Shown here: positions 26,730-34,602 of the stretch, in pieces
How the letters are laid out: each line of letters begins with the position of its first letter
Position numbering within the stretch: the stretch's first letter is position 1
Assembly (NCBI RefSeq): GCF_000373365.1
Contig: NZ_KB891230.1
Span: 21,675-85,674, forward strand
Direction of reading: 5' to 3'
Length of the DNA stretch: 64,000 nucleotides
Origin: Parafrankia discariae
Lineage (GTDB): Bacteria > Actinomycetota > Actinomycetes > Frankiales > Frankiaceae
The notes under the pieces: generated by a model
What the model was told of the DNA's origin: nothing
The model's input: only the letters and a program-made list of their open reading frames with translations
Database searches by the model: none
Translations under genes and position numbers: made by a program

Positions 26730-26802
26730 GCCCCCATCGTCTAGCGGCCCAGGACGTCGCCCTTTCAAGGCGGTAGCACGGGTTCGAATCCCGTTGGGGG
26801 CA
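26730..26802 (+). tRNA. tRNA-Glu (TTC)
   Basis: Begins GCCCCCATCGTCTAGCGGCC. Anticodon loop CTTTCAA in a CGCC/GGCG stem, T-arm CACGGGTTCGAATCCCGTT, acceptor GCCCCCA... pairing with TGGGGGC, discriminator A. CCA is not encoded. Confidence 0.97.
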
Positions 26803-26895
26803 CACAGAGTGATTAATCAACTACCTTACATGGTTGGTTGAACTACCTTTCTACCGGCGACGATGACGGTAGGTCAGCTAAGCATTCACCTCAAG

Positions 26896-27378
26896 TCATC
26901 GACTGCGCGCCTTTGAAATGCCCGGTATGCGGCCTTCATCCGGCACGGGTTCGTCCCCAGGGGGCCAGCGGGTCGCGCGGCTGATCCGCACAACCACGAT
27001 CCCCTGCCCGATGACGACGACCGGGATCCCATGCGTGACGGTCCGCACCGCCGGCCAGCGCGCGTTCGCGGCGGAGAGAGCGATCGCGAGAACTGCGAAG
27101 ACGCTGACCGCGAGCACTCCGGAGGTGACCGAATAGTCCTGCTGAGTGATGGCCTGCCGCACCAGGTCACCCATGGTCACATAGATCAGGAGCTGGAAGG
27201 TGCTGAGCTCGCCGAGGGTCGAACGCCCGACCACCCTGGTGATGAGCCGGACGACCGCGAGTTCACCGCCGCGGCCGAGCTGGCTGGACGGCTGGACGGC
27301 TGGACGGCTGGACGGCTGGACGTAGGCGTCATAATCAAGGACGGACTCCCGAACGTCGTGTCTCAGGAAGTCAGCCAC
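26896..27378 (-). pseudogene. DUF421/YetF-like membrane protein gene, probably decayed
   Basis: From GTG 27378 (GGAGGAG upstream) the frame reads VADFLRHDVRESVLDYDAYV, then Ser/Pro-rich text made by an 8-bp tandem repeat, then a real DUF421 core: VVGRSTLGELSTFQLLIYVT, TMGDLVRQAI, SGVLAVSVFAVLAIALSAA, HGIPVVVIGQG. The N-terminal membrane helices normally present before the core are replaced by the repeat. After GQGIVVV the frame loses similarity, while another minus-strand frame carries TNPCRMKAAYRAF, like the family's LRxxMRxKGAYR tail. It is therefore probably a frameshifted gene; a short functional variant is less likely. Confidence 0.6.
27283..27322. repeat. Five perfect 8-bp tandem repeats (GCTGGACG) inside the YetF-like gene
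   Basis: GCTGGACG is repeated five times without interruption at about codons 19-32 of the minus-strand YetF-like frame. The unit length is not a multiple of three, so gain or loss of one unit changes the reading frame. Confidence 0.9.
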
Positions 27379-27409
27379 ACTTCGTGATCTCCTCCGTGAC
27401 GCTGCCGGA

Positions 27410-28605
27410 TCACGGGCCCGTACCGCTCGTCGTACGAGGCCATGCGGCCTGCTCCAGGCTGGTGACCTCACGCAGGACCTGATCGACGGTGAGCGCGAGC
27501 AACCCCGGGGCGGGTGTCCCGCTCCGGGGATCACTGTGGTGCCCGGCCCACAGGGCGCGGTGCTCCTGCCGTTCGGGGGGCGGTCCCCACTCGGCTGGCG
27601 AGACGGGCCCGAACAGCACTACTGAAGGTTTCCGGTAGGCGGTAGCGAGGTGCGCGACTCCGGTGTCGGCACTCAGCACCAGGTGGGAACGCGCGACGAG
27701 GGCACAGAGCGCGACGAGGTCCAGCCTTCCGGCCAGCACCGTGGATGGGGAAGTCCGGCGGCCGTGGCCACCCGCAGGGCGAGGCCATGTTCCGCCGCGG
27801 AGCCCGTGAGAGCGATCTGGTGGCCGTCACGGGCGAGCTGCCGGGCCACGGCCGCCCATCGGCGCCCGGGCCACCGCCGGGCGGGAGCCGCACCGCCTGG
27901 ATGGATGACAGTCGGACAAGGCGCGCTCCCTTCTCCGCGACCAGTGGTTTCTCTGCGTCGAGCGGCGCGGGTGGCGGTCGGGTCTCGCGCCCACCCGCCG
28001 CGAACCGGCGGCAGGCCAGGCGGCACCTGTAGCCCGAGTTCCGTGGGATCACAACTCACCCCGTATGCCGCCAGCAGCCGGCACCATCGAGACACCTCAT
28101 GCTCGTCCGCGCTGCCGGCCCGCGCGAGCGTCGGTGGCTCCCAGGGGCACCCGCCTGGCAGGTCGAAGGCCCACAAGGAGGATGGACCGGTCTGCCTCAA
28201 CGTCTCCGTGGACTCAGGCCCTCGCCCGTGCAGGTTCACCGCCAGCGTGGGTGCCGTTACCGCCACCGGTCCGAGTGGGTCTGCCGGCACCAGGCCGTCG
28301 ACAGCTTCGGAGAGCATGGCCACGGGTTCGAGCCAGGCCGGTCCGGCGAGCAGGAGCCGGTGCCCGGGCAGTTCGGAAACCAGGTGGCGGCGCAGGCCGC
28401 GGAGCGTGGGAAGGGCGGTGAGAAGGTCCCCCAGTCCCAGGGCGCGCAGGGCGACGACGGTGCCCGCGGCCGGTTCGCAGGCTGCCGGTTCGCAGGCTGC
28501 CGAGACCGAGGACAGCGCGCCGGGAGCCCGGGGCGGCCGGGCGCGGCGCTCGGCCAACCGCCGGCCGCGCCCCGCCGGCCGCGGTGCCTGACGCTTTCGG
28601 CTCAC
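27410..28605 (-). pseudogene. GT9 (heptosyltransferase-type) glycosyltransferase with one frameshift
   Basis: Starts at GTG 28605 in a GTGA overlap with the SDR stop. The first part shows VVALRALGLGDLLTALPTLR, GLRRHL, CPTVIHPGGAAPARRWPGRRWAAVA. Near 27747 the frame breaks (GLPHPRCW...) and the remainder continues in the -1 frame as TVLAGRLDLVALCALVARSH then VLSADTGVAHLATAYRKPSV then VLFGPVSPAEWGPP, the classic C-terminal donor-binding half. One missing base in CTTCCCCATCC would restore GLPASTVLAGRLDL. It is either a recent pseudogene or a sequencing error. Intact, it would transfer a heptose-like sugar. It is the last gene of the minus-strand heptose operon. Confidence 0.85.
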
Positions 28606-29411
28606 GGGTAGGACGTCTCCCACGACGACGTGATCACGATCTCTCTGATCTCACATCCCGGTGGCTGCCCCAGCGCGAACACGACGGCGGCGGCCACGTC
28701 CTCGGGACGGTTCAGCTTCGCGTCGGGCCCGGGCTTGTACTGCTCGTCGCGGTCGTCGAAGAAGGCGGTCGACATGCCGCCCGGTACCAGGAGGGTGACC
28801 CCGACCTGGCCCTTGAGCTCCTCGGCGAGGGCCCGGGTGAGGCCGACCACGCCGAACTTCGAGGCGCAGTACGCGGAGGCGTCCCCCGCGACGCGGAGAC
28901 CAAGGGTCGACGCGCAGGTCACGATCCGGCCGGTCGCGCCGTTGCCGCTCGTGCCGTCGCCGGCCCGTTGGTCGCGGCCGGGGCGCAGATAGGGGAGCGC
29001 CGCGCGTACCACGGCGGCGGTTCCCAGCAGGTTCACCGCCACGATGCGTTCCCAGGCGGCACCGTCCAGTTCATCCAGTGGTGCGGGCGTGTCAATTCCC
29101 GCGGCGGTGAAGACGCCGTCCAGCTGTCCGCCTGTGCGGTCGACGAGGGCGCGTACCGCCGCCTCGGCGTCACGGGTGGCGGCGAGGTCGACGACTTCGT
29201 GATCGGTTTCCGGCACGCCCGGTGTCGGGATCCGGTCCAGGACCAGGGGGCGCCCGCCGGCCGCGCGGACCGCGGCGACCGTCGCCGCGCCGAGCCCGGA
29301 CGCCCCGCCGGTGATCAGGACTGTGCCCGGCCCAGCGGGGTCCGATCCCACCCGTGTTCCGGCTGCTCCCGGTGTCTCCGGGATCTGCTGGTCACCGTCA
29401 GCTGCTGCCAC
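28602..29411 (-). CDS. Short-chain dehydrogenase/reductase in the heptose operon
   Basis: 269 residues from GTG 29411, overlapping the upstream fusion gene by 14 nt and the downstream gene by 4 nt. Classical SDR motifs: TGGASGLGAATVAAVRAAGG (cofactor loop), NAAG-type FTAAGIDTPAPL, catalytic S in IVTCASTLGLRVAGD and YCASK (Y-x-x-x-K), then PGGMSTAFF. It is predicted to be an NAD(P)-dependent alcohol/ketone oxidoreductase, cytosolic. Position inside the operon suggests it modifies the heptose or its acceptor; it is not HldD, which has an extended SDR fold and different motifs. Confidence 0.85.
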   Translation of the reverse strand: MAAADGDQQIPETPGAAGTRVGSDPAGPGTVLITGGASGLGAATVAAVRAAGGRPLVLDRIPTPGVPETDHEVVDLAATRDAEAAVRALVDRTGGQLDGVFTAAGIDTPAPLDELDGAAWERIVAVNLLGTAAVVRAALPYLRPGRDQRAGDGTSGNGATGRIVTCASTLGLRVAGDASAYCASKFGVVGLTRALAEELKGQVGVTLLVPGGMSTAFFDDRDEQYKPGPDAKLNRPEDVAAAVVFALGQPPGCEIREIVITSSWETSYP

Positions 29412-31662
29412 GGCGCACCGCCTCTCTGATGAGGGTCGAGGTGGAACGGCCGGCCAGGTACGGCAGGACGACCGCCTGGCCACCCCAGGACGCGACGATT
29501 CCGGCTTCCGGGAGGTGGGTCACCGCGTAGTCACCGCCCTTGGCGAAGATGTCCGGGCGCAGGTCGGCGAGCAGCCGCGCGGGCGTCTCCTCGTCGAAGA
29601 TCATCACAGCGTCGACGCTGTCCAGCCCCCGGAGCACTGCCGCGCGGTCCGCCGCACCGACGAGCGGGCGGCCCGGGCCCTTGAGCCTGCGCACCGAGTC
29701 GTCACTGTTCAGGCAGACCACCAGGCAGTCGCCCAGTGAACGGGCGGCACGCAGGACTTCTACGTGACCGGCGTGCAGGAGGTCGAAGCAGCCGCCTGTC
29801 GCGACGACGGTGCCGCCCCGCGCCCGTACCGCGGCCGCCACGGCGCGCCCGTCGCTCCTCCCCCGCGGCGGACCGCCGTCTGTCCGCCGGGGCGATGGCC
29901 GCCAGCGGTCCGCGGGCCCACCGCCGGGCGGATGGACGGACGCGGAGCCCCCGGCGGCGACGAACTCGCCGGCCTGCCGGGTCGCGGCCGCCACCGCTTC
30001 GGAGGGAAGCCGCCCGGCGGCGAACGCCTCGGCCGCGCTCGCGGCAAACCGGTCCCCGGCACCGCAGGCGTCGCCGCCGCTGACCGGAAGGGCCGGAGTG
30101 AGAAGCGGGGGCGCGCTGCCCCCGGTCACCAGCATCGCGCCGCGTTCGGCGAGGGTGATCGCCACAGCACCGACGTCCCAGTGAGCCGTCAGTGCCCGTC
30201 CCCGTGCGCAGACGGCGGACAGCGACGCTCCGTCGATGCCGGGGGCCGCGCCGGCCGCCTCCGCTGCGTTCGGCGTCGCCAGGGTGGCGCCGGCCAGGGG
30301 CGCGGCACCGCGCGGATGTGGGTCCCACACCAGTGGGACTCCGCCCCGCCGCGCGAGCGCGGAACGCAGCGGCGGCGAGGCGGCGACTCCGCGACCGTAG
30401 TCCGACACGAGCACTGCGGCGGCCCGGTCGAGCGCGGTGCGCACCGCGAGGGGAAGGGTACCTTCCACCTGGCCTTCCCCGCCCTCGTCCAACCGGACCA
30501 GCGACCGTTCCCTGGCCCGGATCCAGATCTTGCTCGGGGTGTTTCCGGTGAGGCCGAGGTCGACGAGTTCCACCCCCGCCTCGGTGAGCATCGCCGCCAG
30601 CCGATGTCCGGCGCTGTCCCGGGCCAGTGCGGTGATCAGCGTCACCGGCGCGCCGTCACCTGCGAGCAGGATCGCGGCGAGGCCGGCGCCGCCGGGGCGT
30701 TCGGTCACGTCGAGGGCGTCGAGCACGGGCACCGGCGCGTCGGGAGCGAGCCGGGCGGCGTGGCCGCTGATGTCGCGGTCGAGCAGGGTGTCGCCCACCA
30801 CCACGATGGGTCGCCCGGCGCCCCGACTCCCGGACCTGCCCTTACCCGGTGCCGTCGACGGATCACCCTCCGTCCGGAGTGTTTGCCCCGGTCGCCGGAC
30901 ACCAGATGTCCGCTGGCCCGAGGGACGCTTCCCACCACGTCCCGGAAAGCCGTCTTCGGCGGCGGTACGGCCATCCTCCGCTACGGCTCGGTCGGCGCCT
31001 CGCACCGCGCCCAGTGCGCCGTCGAACGCCGCGCACAGCAGGTGCACGGCCACCAGATGCACCTCCTGCACGGTGGAGGTGGGGACGGAGGGAGTCGGGC
31101 GTGATCCGGCGATGCCGGCTTCGGCGGTCTCGCCGACGCCGACAGTCTCGTGGCACAGTCCGGCCAGAGGGCTGCCCGGCGGGCCCAGCAGGGCCCAGAC
31201 GGTCAGTCCCAGCCTGTCGGCGGTCGTGGCGGCCCGCAGCAGGTTGGCGCTGCGCCCGGAGGTCGACAGCAGCATCAGCACATCGCCGGGTCGGCCGTGC
31301 GCGCGTACCTGGCGGGCGAAGACCTCGTCGTAGCCGTAGTCGTTGCCGATCGCGGTGAGCGACGAGGTGTCAGCGTGCAGGGCGATGGCCGACATCGCCG
31401 GTCGCTCGTCCTGGAAGCGGCCGACGAACTCGGCTGTCAGGTGTTGTGCCTGGGCCGCCGAGCCGCCGTTGCCGGCCACCAGGAGACGTCCGCCGTTGGG
31501 CAGCAGGCCGGCCAGCCGAGCGCCCCACCGCTCCAGGCGGGTGACGTCGAGCGTGGGCAGCGTCGCCGCCAGCTCCCGGACGTGGCGATCAGCGTCGCCG
31601 GGGCGGTAACCAGGAGAGTCGTCGCGGCGGGAGCGGTCGCTGTCGACGGGGCCCCGGCTCAT
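29398..31662 (-). CDS. Trifunctional GmhA-HldE fusion (sedoheptulose-7-P isomerase, heptose kinase, adenylyltransferase)
   Basis: 754 residues from ATG 31662, in an ATGA overlap with the upstream GT4. Domain 1 (about 25-200) is GmhA: LLVAGNGGSAAQAQHLTAEF, LTAIGNDYGYDEVFARQV, LMLLSTSGRSANLLRA. A Gly/Arg-rich linker spans about 205-280. Domain 2 (about 283-590) is the PfkB-type HldE kinase: VVVGDTLLDRDISGHAARLA, SDYGRGVA, GGDACGAGDRFAAS (anion hole and catalytic Asp near 530). Domain 3 (about 605-754) is the HldE nucleotidyltransferase: VVATGGCFDLLHAGHVEVL (HxGH), CLNSDDSVRRLKGPGRPLV, IFAKGGDYAV. With GmhB it would convert sedoheptulose-7-P to ADP-D,D-heptose. One-chain fusion of all three is unusual; normally GmhA is separate. 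Confidence 0.9.
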   Translation of the reverse strand: MSRGPVDSDRSRRDDSPGYRPGDADRHVRELAATLPTLDVTRLERWGARLAGLLPNGGRLLVAGNGGSAAQAQHLTAEFVGRFQDERPAMSAIALHADTSSLTAIGNDYGYDEVFARQVRAHGRPGDVLMLLSTSGRSANLLRAATTADRLGLTVWALLGPPGSPLAGLCHETVGVGETAEAGIAGSRPTPSVPTSTVQEVHLVAVHLLCAAFDGALGAVRGADRAVAEDGRTAAEDGFPGRGGKRPSGQRTSGVRRPGQTLRTEGDPSTAPGKGRSGSRGAGRPIVVVGDTLLDRDISGHAARLAPDAPVPVLDALDVTERPGGAGLAAILLAGDGAPVTLITALARDSAGHRLAAMLTEAGVELVDLGLTGNTPSKIWIRARERSLVRLDEGGEGQVEGTLPLAVRTALDRAAAVLVSDYGRGVAASPPLRSALARRGGVPLVWDPHPRGAAPLAGATLATPNAAEAAGAAPGIDGASLSAVCARGRALTAHWDVGAVAITLAERGAMLVTGGSAPPLLTPALPVSGGDACGAGDRFAASAAEAFAAGRLPSEAVAAATRQAGEFVAAGGSASVHPPGGGPADRWRPSPRRTDGGPPRGRSDGRAVAAAVRARGGTVVATGGCFDLLHAGHVEVLRAARSLGDCLVVCLNSDDSVRRLKGPGRPLVGAADRAAVLRGLDSVDAVMIFDEETPARLLADLRPDIFAKGGDYAVTHLPEAGIVASWGGQAVVLPYLAGRSTSTLIREAVRRGSS

Positions 31663-32912
31663 GGCCGCGTTCCGACGGGTCGACGTGCACCGGTCCGGAT
31701 CCCGGCGCGCTTCCCACCCTGGCCGTGCGCCTCGCGCAGCCGCCGGTAGACGTTCATCGTCAGGGCACTGACGCGATCCCAGGAGAACAGCGCCTGGGCC
31801 CGTCGCGCTCCGGCGGCCCCCAGCCGCGCTCGCTCGTCCGGGTCGGCGGCGAGTTCGGAGAGCGCCTCCACGATCCGTTCCGGGCAACGGGGTGGCACGT
31901 GCAGCCCGGTCCCGCCGTCGACGACGGTGTCGATGAGACCGCCCACGGCACTGGCCACCACCGGCACCCCGCAGGCCATCGCCTCGACTGGGACGATCCC
32001 GAAGGGCTCGTACCACGGGACGCAGGCGACCACGTCGGCCGACCGGTAGAGCGCCGGCAGCTCGGCCCGCCCCACCCGGCCGAGCAGCGTTACCCGGTCA
32101 CCGGCGCCGGAAAGCCGGGCCAGTCGGCGCAGCCGGCCGGCCTCGGCGTCGTGGTCCAGTTCGGAGCGGTCCGAGCCGCCGGCGATCAGCAGCTCGGTCC
32201 CCGGCAGCGCGGCGACCGCCTCGATCAGGTTCCCGATGCCTTTGCGCTCGACGAGGCGGCCGACGAACAGGACCCGAAACCGGCCGGGAGCGCGTGCGGC
32301 GGCTGGTCCGTGCGGCGTGAACGCAGCCAGGTCCACCCCGGATGGCACGACGCTGACGCGGTTGCCGGGCGCGCCGAGACGGACCAGCTCGAACAGCTCG
32401 TCGGTGCAGGTGGCGACGATCGCGTCGACCTCCCTGACCAGGCTTGCCTCGGTCTGCACCCGGTCCGGGGGCGAAGTGTCCCTGGAGCCCTGGTGCCGGC
32501 GCTTGACCACGCCCAGCGCGTGGCTGGTGAACACCACGGGGATCCCCAGGGGCCGCGCGGCGGCCAGTGCAGCCGTTCCCGACATCCAGAAGTGGGCGTG
32601 CACGACGTCGGGCCGTTCACGCGTCCACTGGTCGCGCAGGTCCGCGGCGAAGCCGCCCATGTAGGGCGGGAGGTCGTCCTTGGGAACGGGACGAGTCGGC
32701 CCCGCCGGGACATGGTCGACCTCGACGCCGTCCGTCAGCGGAACCCGGCGCGGCGGCCCGGGCGAGTCGCGCCGGGTGTGTACGACGACCTGTGCCCCGC
32801 GCCGCGCCAAGGCGCTGGACAGGGCCGCGACGTGGACGTTCTGGCCGCCGGCGTCGACTCCGCCCAGGAGCGCGAGGGGGCTGGCGTGCTCGGAGACCAT
32901 GCAGATCTTCAT
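31659..32912 (-). CDS. Family 4 glycosyltransferase
   Basis: 417 residues from ATG 32912, with 4-nt ATGA overlaps on both sides. GT-B fold: N-terminal CMVSEHASPLALLGGVDAGG (acceptor loop GGVDAGGQNVHV), DVVHAHFWMSGTAAL, VVFTSHALGVVKRRH. C-terminal donor site: RVLFVGRLVERKGIGNLIEA and the E-x7-E motif in YEPFGIVPVEAMACGVPVV. It closely resembles MshA/sucrose-synthase-like GT4s of actinobacteria, but its place in the operon points to extension of a heptose-containing glycan. It acts in the cytoplasm on a nucleotide sugar, and the acceptor is unknown. Confidence 0.9.
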   Translation of the reverse strand: MKICMVSEHASPLALLGGVDAGGQNVHVAALSSALARRGAQVVVHTRRDSPGPPRRVPLTDGVEVDHVPAGPTRPVPKDDLPPYMGGFAADLRDQWTRERPDVVHAHFWMSGTAALAAARPLGIPVVFTSHALGVVKRRHQGSRDTSPPDRVQTEASLVREVDAIVATCTDELFELVRLGAPGNRVSVVPSGVDLAAFTPHGPAAARAPGRFRVLFVGRLVERKGIGNLIEAVAALPGTELLIAGGSDRSELDHDAEAGRLRRLARLSGAGDRVTLLGRVGRAELPALYRSADVVACVPWYEPFGIVPVEAMACGVPVVASAVGGLIDTVVDGGTGLHVPPRCPERIVEALSELAADPDERARLGAAGARRAQALFSWDRVSALTMNVYRRLREAHGQGGKRAGIRTGARRPVGTRP

Positions 32913-33958
32913 GCTGTCGCCTCCAGGGGCCGGTTCCCACCGGCGGCGTCGCGGGTTACCGCCTCGACCGCGGCAAGCACGTCGCTGACGGTGACGGTCG
33001 ACAGGCAGGGGTGGCCGGGCACCGGGCACAGACGCGCTCTGCACCCGGCGCAGTCGATGTCGAGATCGCCGAGGACGACCCCGCGGTCGGAGTAGGCCGC
33101 CCAGCGTTCGGCCGGCACTGTGGGCGCGAACAGCGAGATGACCGGCGTCCCGACGGCCGCGGCCAGGTGCGCCGGCCCGGTGTTGCCGACGACGGTGGCG
33201 CGAGCGCCCGCCAGCACCCCGGCGAGCGTCACCAGGTCGGTCGCCCCGCCCAGGTCGCGTCCAACGGCACCTGCGACATACGCCGTCAGAGCGGTCTCGT
33301 CGGCAGCTCCGGTGACGACCACCCGATGGCCGTTCCCGGCCAGCGCCGCGGCGAGAGCGGTGAAGCGGCTGGGCTGCCACCGCCGGGCGGGAACCGACGC
33401 TCCGGGATGCAGCACAAGGTAGGGCTGGGAGCCGGTCAGCCGCTGGGTGTCCGGAATCGGCCCGCGGACGCGGGGGCGTCCGTCATCCCCCGCGGGCAGC
33501 GGGTATCCGGCCGCGGCCGCGGTCGACAGCGCACGCTCGACCTCGTGCAGGCCACTGTCCGGCAGCCGGTGGCGGACGTCGAGCAGGGAGCCCGGATAGT
33601 CCTCACTCGCCGCCGCGACTCGCCGGATCCCGGCCAGGCGCAGCAGCAGCGCCAGGGGCAGCGGACTCTGATGGGACGACGTGAGGATCAGCGCCTCGTC
33701 GAACGCACCCGCGCTCAGTCGCCGGACGAGCCCGTCGATGTCGGCTCGTCCGACGGGCGGCGGCTCGGGGTCGATCCAGGGGCAGCGCCAGACGATGAGG
33801 TCGTCGACGCCGGGCAGCAGACCCGCCGCCGCGCGGCCGCGCGGCCCGACGAGCATGGTCACCTGTCCCGCGCCCGCCCGCACCGCGCGCACCGCCGGTC
33901 CGGACAGCAGGACGTCACCGTCGCTGTCGAGCCGCGCGACCAGCACCCGCGTACTCAT
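32909..33958 (-). CDS. GT9 heptosyltransferase-type glycosyltransferase
   Basis: 349 residues, ATG start with ATGA overlap to GmhB. N-terminal VLVARLDSDGDVLLSGPAVR (GT9 D-x-x-GD-x-x-x), ILTSSHQSPLPLALLLRLAG, then YLVLHPGASVPARRWQPSRF and VVGNTGPAHLAAAVGTPVIS (donor site). Near the C-terminus is a Cys motif with spacing C-x2-C-x4-C-x6-C (DCAGCRARLCPVPGHPC), like that of WaaF-type heptosyltransferases. It is predicted to use ADP-heptose made by this cluster, at the cytosolic membrane face. Confidence 0.87.
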   Translation of the reverse strand: MSTRVLVARLDSDGDVLLSGPAVRAVRAGAGQVTMLVGPRGRAAAGLLPGVDDLIVWRCPWIDPEPPPVGRADIDGLVRRLSAGAFDEALILTSSHQSPLPLALLLRLAGIRRVAAASEDYPGSLLDVRHRLPDSGLHEVERALSTAAAAGYPLPAGDDGRPRVRGPIPDTQRLTGSQPYLVLHPGASVPARRWQPSRFTALAAALAGNGHRVVVTGAADETALTAYVAGAVGRDLGGATDLVTLAGVLAGARATVVGNTGPAHLAAAVGTPVISLFAPTVPAERWAAYSDRGVVLGDLDIDCAGCRARLCPVPGHPCLSTVTVSDVLAAVEAVTRDAAGGNRPLEATA

Positions 33959-34542
33959 GCGGGACCGCGGGGAGCTGAGAACGCCTGGGCGAGCGCGGCC
34001 AGCAGGTCGGGGGCGACCTCAGGCGCGGCGGCGATCTCCTCCCGCCTGGTGGCCGGGGTCGGCACCAGCACTCCGCGGGCGCCCACGGCGGCCGCGGCGG
34101 CCATGTCCGCGCCGATATCACCGATCATGACCACGCGCGGCGGTCGCACGCCGAGGGTGTGGCAGGCCGTCACCAGCAGGCCGGGCGCGGGCTTGCGGCA
34201 GCCGCACCCGTCCGCCGGGACGTGCGGACAGACGTGGAAGGCCACCGCGCCGCCGAGCACCGCCGCGAGCCGGGCGTTGACCGCGTGGACGGCCTCCCAG
34301 GTCAGCAGGCCGCGCCCGATGCCGCTCTGGTTCGACACGACCGCCGTGGGAATCCCGCGCTGTCGCAGCTGGCGCAGCGCGGCCGCGGCGGCGGGCATGG
34401 GGACGACCCGCTGAGGATCGCCGTTGTAGGGGACGTCACGGCAGAGCGTCCCGTCCCGGTCGAAGAGCACGGCCTCCGGCCGGGCCGGAACGGCCGCCGC
34501 CCTTCGTGCCGGCCGGGGTGCCTCCATCACGTCGAGACTCAC
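33955..34542 (-). CDS. gmhB: GmhB-type D,D-heptose 1,7-bisphosphate phosphatase (HAD-IIIA)
   Basis: 195 residues from GTG 34542; TTG 34566 and ATG 34527 are in-frame alternatives. HAD signatures: nucleophile DxD in VLFDRDGTLCRDVPY, T/S motif AVVSNQSGIGRGLL, K in CGCRKPAPGLL, acidic IGDIGADMAAA. The zinc-loop Cys/His set VCPHVPADGCGCRKP identifies the GmhB/HisB-N subfamily. It would remove the 7-phosphate of heptose-1,7-bisphosphate between the kinase and adenylyltransferase steps of HldE. Its location between two GT9 genes in a single operon with the GmhA-HldE fusion supports the heptose role over histidinol phosphatase. Confidence 0.87.
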   Translation of the reverse strand: MSLDVMEAPRPARRAAAVPARPEAVLFDRDGTLCRDVPYNGDPQRVVPMPAAAAALRQLRQRGIPTAVVSNQSGIGRGLLTWEAVHAVNARLAAVLGGAVAFHVCPHVPADGCGCRKPAPGLLVTACHTLGVRPPRVVMIGDIGADMAAAAAVGARGVLVPTPATRREEIAAAPEVAPDLLAALAQAFSAPRGPA

Positions 34543-34602
34543 GCACCCCGTGGTGCCCGACCTCAACCAGGGAAAACGGCTCTACACGGAGAAGCGGCCC
34601 TA

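Noticed and set aside
33955..34542. Histidinol-phosphatase (HisB N-terminal type)
   Set aside because: Zinc-loop HAD-IIIA is shared, but no his genes are near and the operon is devoted to heptose.
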